From IDS-8 sp040902105 (GTDB lineage Bacteria > Pseudomonadota > Gammaproteobacteria > Steroidobacterales > Woeseiaceae): DNA of 64,000 nucleotides. How positions within the stretch are numbered: position 1 is the first letter of the stretch; each line of letters begins with the position of its first letter. Where the stretch lies: positions 62,001-126,000 of the forward strand of contig JBBDXW010000001.1 in the NCBI GenBank assembly GCA_040902105.1. Direction: 5' to 3'. The translations under genes and the position numbers were made by a program. The notes below the pieces were generated by a model. It did no database searches, was not told where the DNA came from, and worked only from the letters and a program-made list of their open reading frames with translations. Shown one piece after another: positions 53,364 through 61,801 of the stretch.

Positions 53364-54305
53364 ATGACTGATGAATCGACAACGCCGCCTGACGGTGGAG
53401 ACTCCGGCCCGCTGGCCGGCGAGCGCCTGGCCGAAGCACGTCTCAAACGTGAGATTTCGATTCATGACATTGCCAAGGAGTTGCATCTCGACGAATACAA
53501 GGTTCGCTTGCTGGAGGAGAACGCCTTCGAGATGCTCGGTGCGCCCGTTTTCTCCAAGGGCTATTTGCGTAAGTACGCTGAACTGGTCGGCATACCGGCC
53601 GACGACATACTGGCGGATTATTACCGTTTGAACCGTTCCGCGGCCCCGCCGCCGATCGTCGGACAGCGCGCCAAACCGCCTCGCGATATACGAGCGGGCC
53701 CCTGGATTGCCGGCCTTCTGGCCATTGCAGTTGTCGCCGGCGCAGCGTGGTGGTGGCTGTCGAGCGGTTCGGAGTGGTTCGCCAACAGGTCGGAACCGGC
53801 GACGTTGACGCCGTTTGCCGGCGACAGCGTGGAACAGGGGGCAGAAGACAATAGCGCCGCTGGCAGATTCGACGACACGGATGCCGAGCGCCCCGGCAAT
53901 GAGCCGTTGCAAGGCACGCCCGCTGAAGGCCCGCTTGCTGAAGCGGAAACGGCTGGCAGCGACAGTTCGCGCGACGACGCTGCCGCGGCGACCGGAGCCC
54001 TTGCGAGCGGCAATGCGGCCGGGGTGCAGACAGATTCCGCGCAGACGCCTGCACGGGCGAGCGTCGAGCTCAGCCTGGCCTTCAGCGGCGATTGCTGGAC
54101 CGAGGTCACGGACGCTGCGGGGGAGCGCCTGTTCTTCGGGCTGGGTTCCGCCGGACGTGCGGTAACGGTCGAAGGGCAACCGCCGCTGCAGGTATTGCTC
54201 GGCGACAGCGCGAATGCACGCCTTGCGGTCAACGGCTCGGACTTTCCCATCCCGCGGTCGGCGCGGCGCGGCGCGACGGCCCGCCTGACGATTGCCGACC
54301 GCTGA
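53364..54305 (+). CDS. rodZ: Cytoskeleton protein RodZ
   Basis: A 313-residue anchor for MreB. The N-terminal helix-turn-helix domain (GERLAEARLKREISIHDIAK, then YLRKYAELVGIP) is followed by a basic linker, one membrane helix (WIAGLLAIAVVAGAAWWWL) and a periplasmic beta domain with DCWTEVTDAAGERLFFGL. The linker between helix and beta domain is long and acidic. ATG at 53364. In E. coli ispG follows; here hisS does. Confidence 0.94.
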   Translation: MTDESTTPPDGGDSGPLAGERLAEARLKREISIHDIAKELHLDEYKVRLLEENAFEMLGAPVFSKGYLRKYAELVGIPADDILADYYRLNRSAAPPPIVGQRAKPPRDIRAGPWIAGLLAIAVVAGAAWWWLSSGSEWFANRSEPATLTPFAGDSVEQGAEDNSAAGRFDDTDAERPGNEPLQGTPAEGPLAEAETAGSDSSRDDAAAATGALASGNAAGVQTDSAQTPARASVELSLAFSGDCWTEVTDAAGERLFFGLGSAGRAVTVEGQPPLQVLLGDSANARLAVNGSDFPIPRSARRGATARLTIADR

Positions 54306-54340
54306 CCGTTGACCGAACGTTGACTATCTCCGATAAATCC

Positions 54341-55663
54341 GTGAAGCCCAAAGCAATCAGGGGCATGAACGACGTGCTGCCGGATGCGTCCGGCACCTGG
54401 CGCCACGTCGAAGACGTCGTGCGAGAGGTGGTGGAATCCTTCGGCTACGCCGAGATCCGGCTGCCGGTTCTCGAGTACACGGAGCTGTTCCGGCGATCGA
54501 TCGGCGAAGTGACGGATATCGTCGAAAAGGAAATGTATACGTTCGAGGATCGCAATGGCGAAAGCCTGACCTTGCGACCCGAGGCAACCGCCGGAGTGGT
54601 GCGCGCCGGGATCACAAACGGCCTGCTGTACAACCAGCGGCAGAAGCTGTGGACCGGCGGGCCCATGTTTCGTTACGAAAAACCGCAGCAAGGGCGTTAT
54701 CGACAGTTTCACCAGATCGACGTTGAAGCGTTGGGCTACGACGGCCCCGACGTCGACGCGGAACTGATACTCCTGTGCGCGAGGATGTGGCGCGCGCTGC
54801 ATGTGCCGCGCGTGTGGCTCGAGATCAATTCGCTCGGCGATCCGGAAAGCCGCCGCGTCTACCGGGACAAGCTGGTCAGCTATTTTTCGGCGGCGAAGGA
54901 GCAGCTCGACGGCGACAGTCTCCGGCGGCTCGAACAGAACCCCTTGAGAATTCTCGACAGCAAGAATCCGGAAATGCGTGAGCTTGTTGCGGGCGCGCCC
55001 GCAATGGTCGACTATCTCGATACCGCGGCGCTTGATCATTTCGAGGGCCTGAAAGCCCTGCTCGATGCGGCGGGTGTGCCGTACAAGGTCAATCCACGCC
55101 TCGTGCGCGGTCTCGACTACTACAACCGGACGGTCTTCGAGTGGGTCACCGACGCGCTTGGCTCCCAGGGCGCGGTCTGTTCCGGCGGCCGTTACGACGG
55201 CCTGGTGGGAAAACTGGGGGGACGGCCAGTCCCGGCGGTCGGCTGGGCGATGGGCGTGGAACGCCTGGTCGCGTTGTTCGACGCATGCGGTAACGAGGCA
55301 CCGCGGCGAACGACCGATGTCTATATCGTCGCGGTGGGCGCGGCTGCGGTCGCCTGCGGTCTCGAGCTCGCCGAACGGCTGCGCGACGAATTGCCGGCCC
55401 TCAGGTACGAGATGAACCTGGGCGATGGCTCGTTCAAGGCGCAGTTGAAGCGCGCCGACAAGAGCGGCGCCAGCTACGCGCTGATACTCGGAGACCAGGA
55501 AGTACGCGATAATCGCGCCGGGCTGAAACCGTTGCGCAGCAGCGAAGACCAGGTCAGCGTGCCGTTCGACCGCTTGAAGGCGGCGCTTGGCGAGCGCCAG
55601 AACAGGACCGGGCACAACGCGGGCACGGGCAATGTGCGGGAATTTGCAGAAAAAGGGCAGTAA
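54341..55663 (+). CDS. hisS: Histidine-tRNA ligase
   Basis: Charges tRNA-His. Motifs: KAIRGMNDVLPD, TLRPEATAGVVRA, MFRYEKPQQGRYRQFHQID, LVRGLDYYNRTVFEW and GGRYDGL. I start at the GTG at 54341 (440 residues), since the family opens close to AIRGMND; a TTG at 54320 is equally open, and neither has a ribosome site. No ispG gene lies between it and rodZ. Confidence 0.95.
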   Translation: MKPKAIRGMNDVLPDASGTWRHVEDVVREVVESFGYAEIRLPVLEYTELFRRSIGEVTDIVEKEMYTFEDRNGESLTLRPEATAGVVRAGITNGLLYNQRQKLWTGGPMFRYEKPQQGRYRQFHQIDVEALGYDGPDVDAELILLCARMWRALHVPRVWLEINSLGDPESRRVYRDKLVSYFSAAKEQLDGDSLRRLEQNPLRILDSKNPEMRELVAGAPAMVDYLDTAALDHFEGLKALLDAAGVPYKVNPRLVRGLDYYNRTVFEWVTDALGSQGAVCSGGRYDGLVGKLGGRPVPAVGWAMGVERLVALFDACGNEAPRRTTDVYIVAVGAAAVACGLELAERLRDELPALRYEMNLGDGSFKAQLKRADKSGASYALILGDQEVRDNRAGLKPLRSSEDQVSVPFDRLKAALGERQNRTGHNAGTGNVREFAEKGQ

Positions 55664-55666
55664 CCG

Positions 55667-56413
55667 GTGGACGAATTACTCTCCGAAAAAGAACAGATTG
55701 AAGCGATCCGCGGCTGGTGGAAGGAGAATGGCAGCTTCATCGTCAGCGGCGTCGTCATTGGTGTCGGCCTGCTTCTCGGCTGGAACTACTGGAACAACCA
55801 GCGTGCTCAATCCGCGCTGCAGGCGTCGGCAGTGTACGAATCACTGGTGACCGAAGTCGCGGACGGGGATATCGAGGCGGCCCGGACATTGGCCGCCGAT
55901 CTGTATGAGAACTACGCATCGACCGTGTATGCAGGCCAGGCACGCCTCGCGATGGCGAAGCTTTACATGGATCAGGGACGCGACCAGGACGCGGCCAACG
56001 AATTGACTCTGCTGCTTGCGGAAGGCGAAGACTCGGAGGCGCAGATGCTTGCGAGACTCAGGCTCGCAAAGATTCTGTTGTACCAGGACAAGCCGCAGCA
56101 AGCCGTCGATCTTGTGCTGGGCTACGGCTATCGGGATACGGCGTTCGCGGCGAGGTACAGCGAAGCCCTGGGCGATGCCTACCTGGCGCTCGAGCAGATC
56201 GATGCCGCCCGGGAGGCCTACACGCTGGCACTGGCGGACGATCCGAATGCGCCGACGGTCAACAGAACTCTGGTGCAGATGAAAATCAACGACCTGCCGC
56301 AACCGCCCGCGAATGCGGCGACGGAAGACCCGCTAGGAGCGCCGGGGGAAGGCGCTGCCGAAGGCGAGTCCGCCGGCGACGAACCGCCGGCGGAACCAGG
56401 GGCCGAAGAATGA
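55667..56413 (+). CDS. YfgM-type TPR membrane protein
   Basis: A 248-residue ancillary protein of the SecYEG translocon. A membrane helix at about 23-43 (NGSFIVSGVVIGVGLLLGWN) and a periplasmic TPR region (ASTVYAGQARLAMAKLYMDQ) are plain. The C-terminus is rich in Pro, Gly and Glu. GTG start at 55667, three bases past hisS. It overlaps bamB by four bases. Confidence 0.92.
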   Translation: MDELLSEKEQIEAIRGWWKENGSFIVSGVVIGVGLLLGWNYWNNQRAQSALQASAVYESLVTEVADGDIEAARTLAADLYENYASTVYAGQARLAMAKLYMDQGRDQDAANELTLLLAEGEDSEAQMLARLRLAKILLYQDKPQQAVDLVLGYGYRDTAFAARYSEALGDAYLALEQIDAAREAYTLALADDPNAPTVNRTLVQMKINDLPQPPANAATEDPLGAPGEGAAEGESAGDEPPAEPGAEE

Positions 56414-57609
56414 CGACGAAGCGTCTCACGGCAACCCTTGCCCTGGCGGCGCTGCTTTCGGGTTGCGGCATCCTGGGTGGCGACAAGGACGACGAACTGC
56501 AACCGCAAGAGTTGGTGGACTTCAAGCAGACGCTTCCGGTCGACAGAGTCTGGACCGCGAAGCTCGGCGGCGATTCCGAGTTGCTGCGAATCGCGCTGTC
56601 GCCCGCAGGCGATGGCGAACGCATTTACGCCGGAAGCCGGGACGGTAACGTCATTGCGTTCGACCCGGAAACCGGCAAGCGGCTTTGGCGAACGGAGCTC
56701 GAGGTGCTGCTGGCGGCGGGCCCGGGCGCCGCCGAAAACCGGGTGGTTGTCGCCAGCAGCGACGGCCATCTGATCTGCCTGCGCGCGGATGACGGCCGCG
56801 AAAACTGGCGTGTCGACATGGCAGGAGAATCCCTGGCAAAGCCGTTGATCAGGGACGACTCCGTAGTGGCGTACACCATCGACGGCAGGTTGCGGGTATT
56901 TTCCCTGTTCGACGGCGGCGAACGGTGGACGCTGGAGCAGACGCTGCCGCCGCTGACGCTCAGGGGCGCAGCACCGCCAATCATTGTCGGCACTATGGTC
57001 ATCGCGGGCTTCGACAACGGGCGGCTCATTGCATCCGGCCTCACTGATGGAACGACCCGCTGGGAGGTCATGCTGTCGCCGCCGACCGGCCGTTCCGATC
57101 TCGAGCGCCTTGCAGACATCGACGGTACTCTCGCAGCCGTTGGACAGGACGTCTACGCAACCGCCTACCAGGGAAGACTGGCCGCTCTTGCAGCGGAGTC
57201 CGGGCAGATTCTGTGGACCCGGGAAATCTCGACTCATGTCGGTCTGACCGCGGACATTGAAAACCTCTACATCGTGTCCGAAACAGGTGAGCTAATTGCC
57301 TTGGGCCGGCGCGACGGTTCCGAGCTGTGGCGCCACGACCTGCTGTTGCGCCGCGAGCCTACTGCGCCCGTCACCTACATGAGCACGGTGGTCGTCGGGG
57401 ACTTCGAAGGCTACGTGCACTTCTTCAACAGCGTCGACGGCAGCCCCGTCGCCCGCGTTCGCGTCGGCAAAGGAATGCTGTCCGGGCCGCCGGTCGTGAT
57501 CGGCGGCCGCCTTTACGTGCAGAGCGAGTCGGGCCATCTTGCCGTGTTCGAAGTCCGGACGCCGGAAGTCGAGGCCACACCCGATGAGGACGTGGACGCG
57601 GACACGTAA
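56410..57609 (+). CDS. bamB: Outer membrane protein assembly factor BamB
   Basis: Lipoprotein of the BAM complex. The lipobox is ALLSGCGIL. An eight-bladed propeller of PQQ-like repeats follows, for example ERIYAGSRDGNVIAFDPETG and DNLYIVSETGELIALGRRDG-like strands. The 399-residue length is normal. Acidic C-terminus. It follows yfgM and precedes der, as in E. coli. Confidence 0.96.
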   Translation: MTTKRLTATLALAALLSGCGILGGDKDDELQPQELVDFKQTLPVDRVWTAKLGGDSELLRIALSPAGDGERIYAGSRDGNVIAFDPETGKRLWRTELEVLLAAGPGAAENRVVVASSDGHLICLRADDGRENWRVDMAGESLAKPLIRDDSVVAYTIDGRLRVFSLFDGGERWTLEQTLPPLTLRGAAPPIIVGTMVIAGFDNGRLIASGLTDGTTRWEVMLSPPTGRSDLERLADIDGTLAAVGQDVYATAYQGRLAALAAESGQILWTREISTHVGLTADIENLYIVSETGELIALGRRDGSELWRHDLLLRREPTAPVTYMSTVVVGDFEGYVHFFNSVDGSPVARVRVGKGMLSGPPVVIGGRLYVQSESGHLAVFEVRTPEVEATPDEDVDADT

Positions 57610-57639
57610 GCGGCCACCCGATGATCCCAGGCGATCCCA

Positions 57640-59058
57640 ATGCTTCCAGTCATTGCTCTCATCGGCCGGCCGAATGTCGGTAAGTCGACTCTATTCAATC
57701 GCCTGACACGGTCGCGCGACGCTCTCGTCGCCGACTTCCCCGGCCTGACGCGCGATCGCCAGTACGGCTTCGGCAAACTCGGACCCGTTCCTTACCTCGT
57801 TATCGACACCGGCGGCGTCGCCGGCGGCGAGACAGGCTTGAGCGAACTGATGGTGCAGCAGACGATTCGTGCGCTGAAAGAGACGGATATCGCGATCGTT
57901 ATCGTCGACGGGCGGAGCGGCCTGACCGCCGCCGACCTGCGCGTTGCCGAGCTTGCACGGCAACACGCGCCACGTTCATGGCTGGTCGCGAACAAGGCGG
58001 AGGGCATGGATCCGACCATGGCCGAGCTGGAATTTCACGGCCTCGGGTTGGGCGAGCCGGTCGCAATCTCCGCAGCGCACGGCGACCGTGTCGCCGCACT
58101 GATGGACGAGGTGCTGGCACCCTTCGTTGAGCAGGACGTCCACCTGGACGCCGAAACGCCGGGCGAGGAGGCGGCAGAATCGAGGCCCGACCGGCCGCTG
58201 CGTATTGCCGTCATCGGCCGGCCGAACGTCGGCAAGTCGACGCTCATCAATCGTCTTCTCGGCGAAGACCGGCTGGTCGTCTATGACCAGCCCGGCACCA
58301 CCCGGGACAGCATCGCCGTGCCGTTCGAGCGCGACGGACAGAGCTTTGTGCTGGTCGATACGGCGGGTGTCAGGAGAAAGGGGAAGGTCTACGACACCGT
58401 CGAGAAGTTCAGCGTCATCAAGGCGCTGCAGGCGATGGAACGGGCCGAAGTGGTACTCATGGTGCTCGACGCAGCGGAGGGCGTAACGGAACAGGATGTG
58501 AGCCTGACCGGCCTGATCCTCGAGAGAGGTCGCGCCCTGGTCGTCGTAGCGAACAAATGGGACGGCCTCGACGCCGAGCACAAGCGGGCGGTCAAAGAGC
58601 AACTGGAACGGCGCCTGCCATTCCTGGATTTCGCCGAACGGTTGACGATTTCCGCGCTCCACGGTACCGGCGTCGGCGATCTGCTGCCCGCCGCCCGCCG
58701 CGCTTACGGCGCGGCCATGCGCGACCTGGCAACGGCGGAGCTGACCCGGGAGCTGCAGAACGCGGTCCGGGCGCACGAACCGCCGATGGTGCGGGGACGG
58801 CGCATTCGCCTGCGTTATGCGCACCAGGGCGGACGAAACCCGCCCGTCATCGTCATTCACGGCAACCAGACCGAACGGGTGCCGGAGGTTTACCGGCGCT
58901 ACCTGATCAATCGCTTTCGCAAGACATTCAAGCTCCTCGGCACGCCGGTGCGCCTGGTCTTCAAGACCAGCGACAATCCCTACAAGGGCCGGCGTAACAA
59001 ACTCACGCCAAGGCAGGAACGAAAACGAAAAAGGCTGATGAAACACACCAAGCGGTAG
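57640..59058 (+). CDS. der: Ribosome biogenesis GTPase Der (EngA)
   Basis: A two-domain GTPase for 50S assembly. First G-domain: ALIGRPNVGKSTLFNRLTRS, then DTGG and NKAE; second: AVIGRPNVGKSTLINRLLGE, DTAGVRRKG and NKWD. The C-terminal KH-like domain ends in a basic tail (RNKLTPRQERKRKRLMKHTK). 472 residues. ATG at 57640. Confidence 0.97.
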   Translation: MLPVIALIGRPNVGKSTLFNRLTRSRDALVADFPGLTRDRQYGFGKLGPVPYLVIDTGGVAGGETGLSELMVQQTIRALKETDIAIVIVDGRSGLTAADLRVAELARQHAPRSWLVANKAEGMDPTMAELEFHGLGLGEPVAISAAHGDRVAALMDEVLAPFVEQDVHLDAETPGEEAAESRPDRPLRIAVIGRPNVGKSTLINRLLGEDRLVVYDQPGTTRDSIAVPFERDGQSFVLVDTAGVRRKGKVYDTVEKFSVIKALQAMERAEVVLMVLDAAEGVTEQDVSLTGLILERGRALVVVANKWDGLDAEHKRAVKEQLERRLPFLDFAERLTISALHGTGVGDLLPAARRAYGAAMRDLATAELTRELQNAVRAHEPPMVRGRRIRLRYAHQGGRNPPVIVIHGNQTERVPEVYRRYLINRFRKTFKLLGTPVRLVFKTSDNPYKGRRNKLTPRQERKRKRLMKHTKR

Positions 59059-59079
59059 GGGTCACAACATCACTCATCG

Positions 59080-59113
59080 CGCGCAGTTCATGAACGGCTG
59101 AACCCGGTGGCGG
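59080..59113. repeat. Family A remnant
   Basis: GCGCGCAGTTCATGAACGGC and TGAACCCGGTGG resemble the left end of family A. No right arm or core follows. It lies between der and the MetX-type gene and looks like a decayed copy. Confidence 0.45.
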
Positions 59114-59182
59114 CCCCTAATCCCTAAACAATGCGTGACAGGTGTGCGGGGGATTTGCAGGCCGATGCGCTAGAATCCGCAC

Positions 59183-60316
59183 ATGAGCAATGGCAGCGAA
59201 ACCGTAAAGGTCAAGGGCAGGTTTGCGATGCATCGCGGCGGCTTTCTCGAGTCGCCGACGATTGCTTATGAGACCTGGGGCACGCTGCAGGGAACGGGCG
59301 ACAATGCGATCCTGGTCTTCACCGGACTCTCGCCGTCGGCGCATGCCGCGTCGTCGACCGCCAATCCGGCCGCCGGCTGGTGGGAGGACATGATCGGCTC
59401 GGGGTTGCCGCTCGACACGAATCATTATTTCATCATCTGTGTCAATTCACTCGGCAGTTGCTTCGGCTCCACCGGGCCTGCGTCGATCAATCCCGGGACG
59501 GGCGAGAGATACAGGCTGAGCTTTCCGGTCCTGACCCTCGAAGATGTTGCCAACGGCGGCTACGAAGTCCTGAAACATCTGGGAGTTGACCACCTGCATA
59601 CGACTATCGGCTGTTCCATGGGCGGCATGAGCGCGCTGGCGTTCTGCGTCCGGCACCCGGAAGTGAGCGCTGGTTTCATCTCCATTTCGTCGGCCACCCG
59701 CGCGCTGCCGTTTTCCATCGCGGTGCGGTCATTGCAGCGGGAGATGATCAGGCAGGATCCCAAGTGGGCGAACGGCAACTACGACCCGAACGACCCGCCG
59801 GCCATGGGCCAGCGACTCGCGAGGAAGCTGGGCATGATTACGTACCGCTCGGCACAGGAATGGGATCAGCGCTTCGGGCGCGAGCGTATCAGTACCGAGG
59901 AACACGGCGGCGACCCGTTTCGTATCGATTTCGCGGTCGAGTCGTATCTCGAGTCGCATGCGCGGAAGTTCAGCGGTCAGTTCGATCCCAATTGCTATCT
60001 TTATCTTTCGCGCGCATCCGATCTGTTCGATCTCGCCGAGCATGGCGGTTCACTGAAGTCCGGATTCAGCAAGTTGAAACTCAAGCGGGCTCTCGTGATC
60101 GGCGTGCAGTCGGACATCCTGTTTCCGCTGCACCAGCAACAGGAACTTGCGAAAGGTATGTCCGCGGTCGTCGACGAAGTGAAGTTCACACCTCTCGACT
60201 CGACGAAAGGTCACGATTCGTTTCTGGTCGACATGGACGCCTTTCGTCCGGTGATCTGCGATTACTTCGAAACCTGCCCGCTCGTGGCGCAACGTGTGAC
60301 GCGGTCAGCTGTCTGA
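59183..60316 (+). CDS. metX: MetX-family acyltransferase (homoserine or serine O-acyltransferase)
   Basis: An alpha/beta hydrolase-fold acyltransferase of 377 residues. The nucleophile elbow is GCSMGGMSALAF, and the late Asp and His are expected around DILFPLHQQQEL and KGHDSFLVD. The family makes O-acetyl or O-succinyl homoserine for methionine; the elbow GCSMGGMS differs from the GGSMGGMQ usual in homoserine acetyltransferases and resembles sequences described as serine O-succinyltransferases. Its neighbour is a cysteine dioxygenase. ATG at 59183. Substrate is open. Confidence 0.85.
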   Translation: MSNGSETVKVKGRFAMHRGGFLESPTIAYETWGTLQGTGDNAILVFTGLSPSAHAASSTANPAAGWWEDMIGSGLPLDTNHYFIICVNSLGSCFGSTGPASINPGTGERYRLSFPVLTLEDVANGGYEVLKHLGVDHLHTTIGCSMGGMSALAFCVRHPEVSAGFISISSATRALPFSIAVRSLQREMIRQDPKWANGNYDPNDPPAMGQRLARKLGMITYRSAQEWDQRFGRERISTEEHGGDPFRIDFAVESYLESHARKFSGQFDPNCYLYLSRASDLFDLAEHGGSLKSGFSKLKLKRALVIGVQSDILFPLHQQQELAKGMSAVVDEVKFTPLDSTKGHDSFLVDMDAFRPVICDYFETCPLVAQRVTRSAV

Positions 60317-60376
60317 CGGCGCCGTCGAATGCTAGAATGGATGCCTGTTTCTTGCGACTGACGCGGAGCACAAGGC

Positions 60377-60940
60377 ATGGCCGTCTCTGGCCTCGGCGAA
60401 CTGATCGGTCTCATCGACGCAGCGGTCGAAAAGGAGAGCGTTACGGAAACGGTCGAGACGATCAAAGCGGAGCTATGCCGCCTGATCCGCTCGGGCCAGA
60501 TCGATTTGCCGCCCGAACTGACACGGCAGGTAGAAGGACACTACGCGCGCCGTCTGGTGCATCGGGACGACCAGCGAGGCTATTCGATCGTGGTGATGAC
60601 CTGGGGCCCGGGGCAGCGCACACCCATTCATGATCACTCCGGTATGTGGTGTGTCGAGGGCGTCTGGGGCGGCAGCATCGATGTGCAGCAATACGAGCTG
60701 ACGCAGTCGGGCGACGACGGTTTTGGCTTCGAGCCGCGTAATTCCTATGAAGCCGGCGTCGGCAGTGCCGGCTGTCTCATTCCGCCGTACGAATACCACA
60801 GTATCAGCAATCCCAGCGACCGCATGACGGCGATCTCGCTGCACATTTACGGCGGCGAGATGGCATGTTGCAACGTGTTTGAACGCCAGAGCGACGGAAC
60901 CTACCTGCGTCGCGAACGACCTCTTGGTTACGACAGGTAG
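60377..60940 (+). CDS. Cysteine dioxygenase family protein
   Basis: A cupin of 187 residues that oxidises a thiol to a sulfinate, usually cysteine or 3-mercaptopropionate. The iron ligands are the two histidines in TPIHDHSGMWCVEGVWGG and the one in PPYEYHSISN. ATG at 60377. It follows the MetX-family gene by 60 bases on the same strand, so the two may act in sulfur amino acid turnover. Which thiol it uses cannot be read from the sequence. Confidence 0.87.
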   Translation: MAVSGLGELIGLIDAAVEKESVTETVETIKAELCRLIRSGQIDLPPELTRQVEGHYARRLVHRDDQRGYSIVVMTWGPGQRTPIHDHSGMWCVEGVWGGSIDVQQYELTQSGDDGFGFEPRNSYEAGVGSAGCLIPPYEYHSISNPSDRMTAISLHIYGGEMACCNVFERQSDGTYLRRERPLGYDR

Positions 60941-60949
60941 CCATCTCGT

Positions 60950-61801
60950 TCAGGGCGCCGCGGGTGCCAGCAGCAGCGACGGGTCCACAGCCGTGCCGTT
61001 CAGGTACACGCCGAAGTGCAGATGCGGGCCGGTCACGCGCCCGGTTGCGCCAACTTTTCCGACGGCAGTACCCCGGGGCAGGCTGTCGCCCTGGCGGACG
61101 TCTATGGCGTCAAGATGACAGTACATCGTCAACAGGCCCTGGCCGTGGTCGATGATCACAGTATTGCCGTTGAAGAAAAAATCGCCGGCGACACTGATGA
61201 TGCCGTCGGCCGAAGCCAGAACCGGCGTGCCGCGATCCGCGGCGATATCCATGCCCTTGTGCGGAGCCCTCGGCTGATCGTTGAAAAAACGGCGAAAGCC
61301 AAAGCTCGGGCTCTGCCTGCCGGAAATCGGCGCGAGCAATTCGACGTCAAGTAGCGGTGACTCGCGCCATGCGGCCAGGGCGGCGTCGATCAGCGCACGT
61401 TCGGACGTAATCCGCTCGAGTTGCTGTGGATCCGGATCGACGTAGCTTTGATTTTCGACGGTCAGGCGCTGCTCGCGGTAGGTGTGCGGCATGACCTCGA
61501 AAAGAACCGCAAGCGCCGGCCGTCCTGGCTGCGTGACCGACAAGCGCGCCGGCCCGCTTTCGTGATCGAGCGGTATGCCGACCAGCGCAATCCATTCGTC
61601 GTCACGGCGCACCACGAGCGCGCGGTTCTTGCCGAACATTACGACAGGTGCCGCGTTCTCTGCCTGGCCCCCCGCCGTCACGGCGCGGCCAACCGGTATG
61701 ACGGCGACACCGCCCGGGCGCGGTGCATTTTCCGGGAGCGCCATCGCCGACGTTGACGCAATGAGCAGCAGCAGGGCCACCCCGATTCGCGATTCAATCA
61801 T
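60950..61801 (-). CDS. M23-family peptidase (LytM domain)
   Basis: An exported 283-residue zinc peptidase or LytM-like regulator of cell-wall cleavage. A signal peptide (MIESRIGVALLLLIASTSAMA) leads to an unassigned domain and then the M23 core: HKGMDIAADRGTPV, and the HLH in GATGRVTGPHLHFG. The metal ligands (His, Asp, His) are present, so it is probably active. Its ATG at 61801 overlaps the end of xseA by eight bases. Confidence 0.92.
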   Translation of the reverse strand: MIESRIGVALLLLIASTSAMALPENAPRPGGVAVIPVGRAVTAGGQAENAAPVVMFGKNRALVVRRDDEWIALVGIPLDHESGPARLSVTQPGRPALAVLFEVMPHTYREQRLTVENQSYVDPDPQQLERITSERALIDAALAAWRESPLLDVELLAPISGRQSPSFGFRRFFNDQPRAPHKGMDIAADRGTPVLASADGIISVAGDFFFNGNTVIIDHGQGLLTMYCHLDAIDVRQGDSLPRGTAVGKVGATGRVTGPHLHFGVYLNGTAVDPSLLLAPAAP

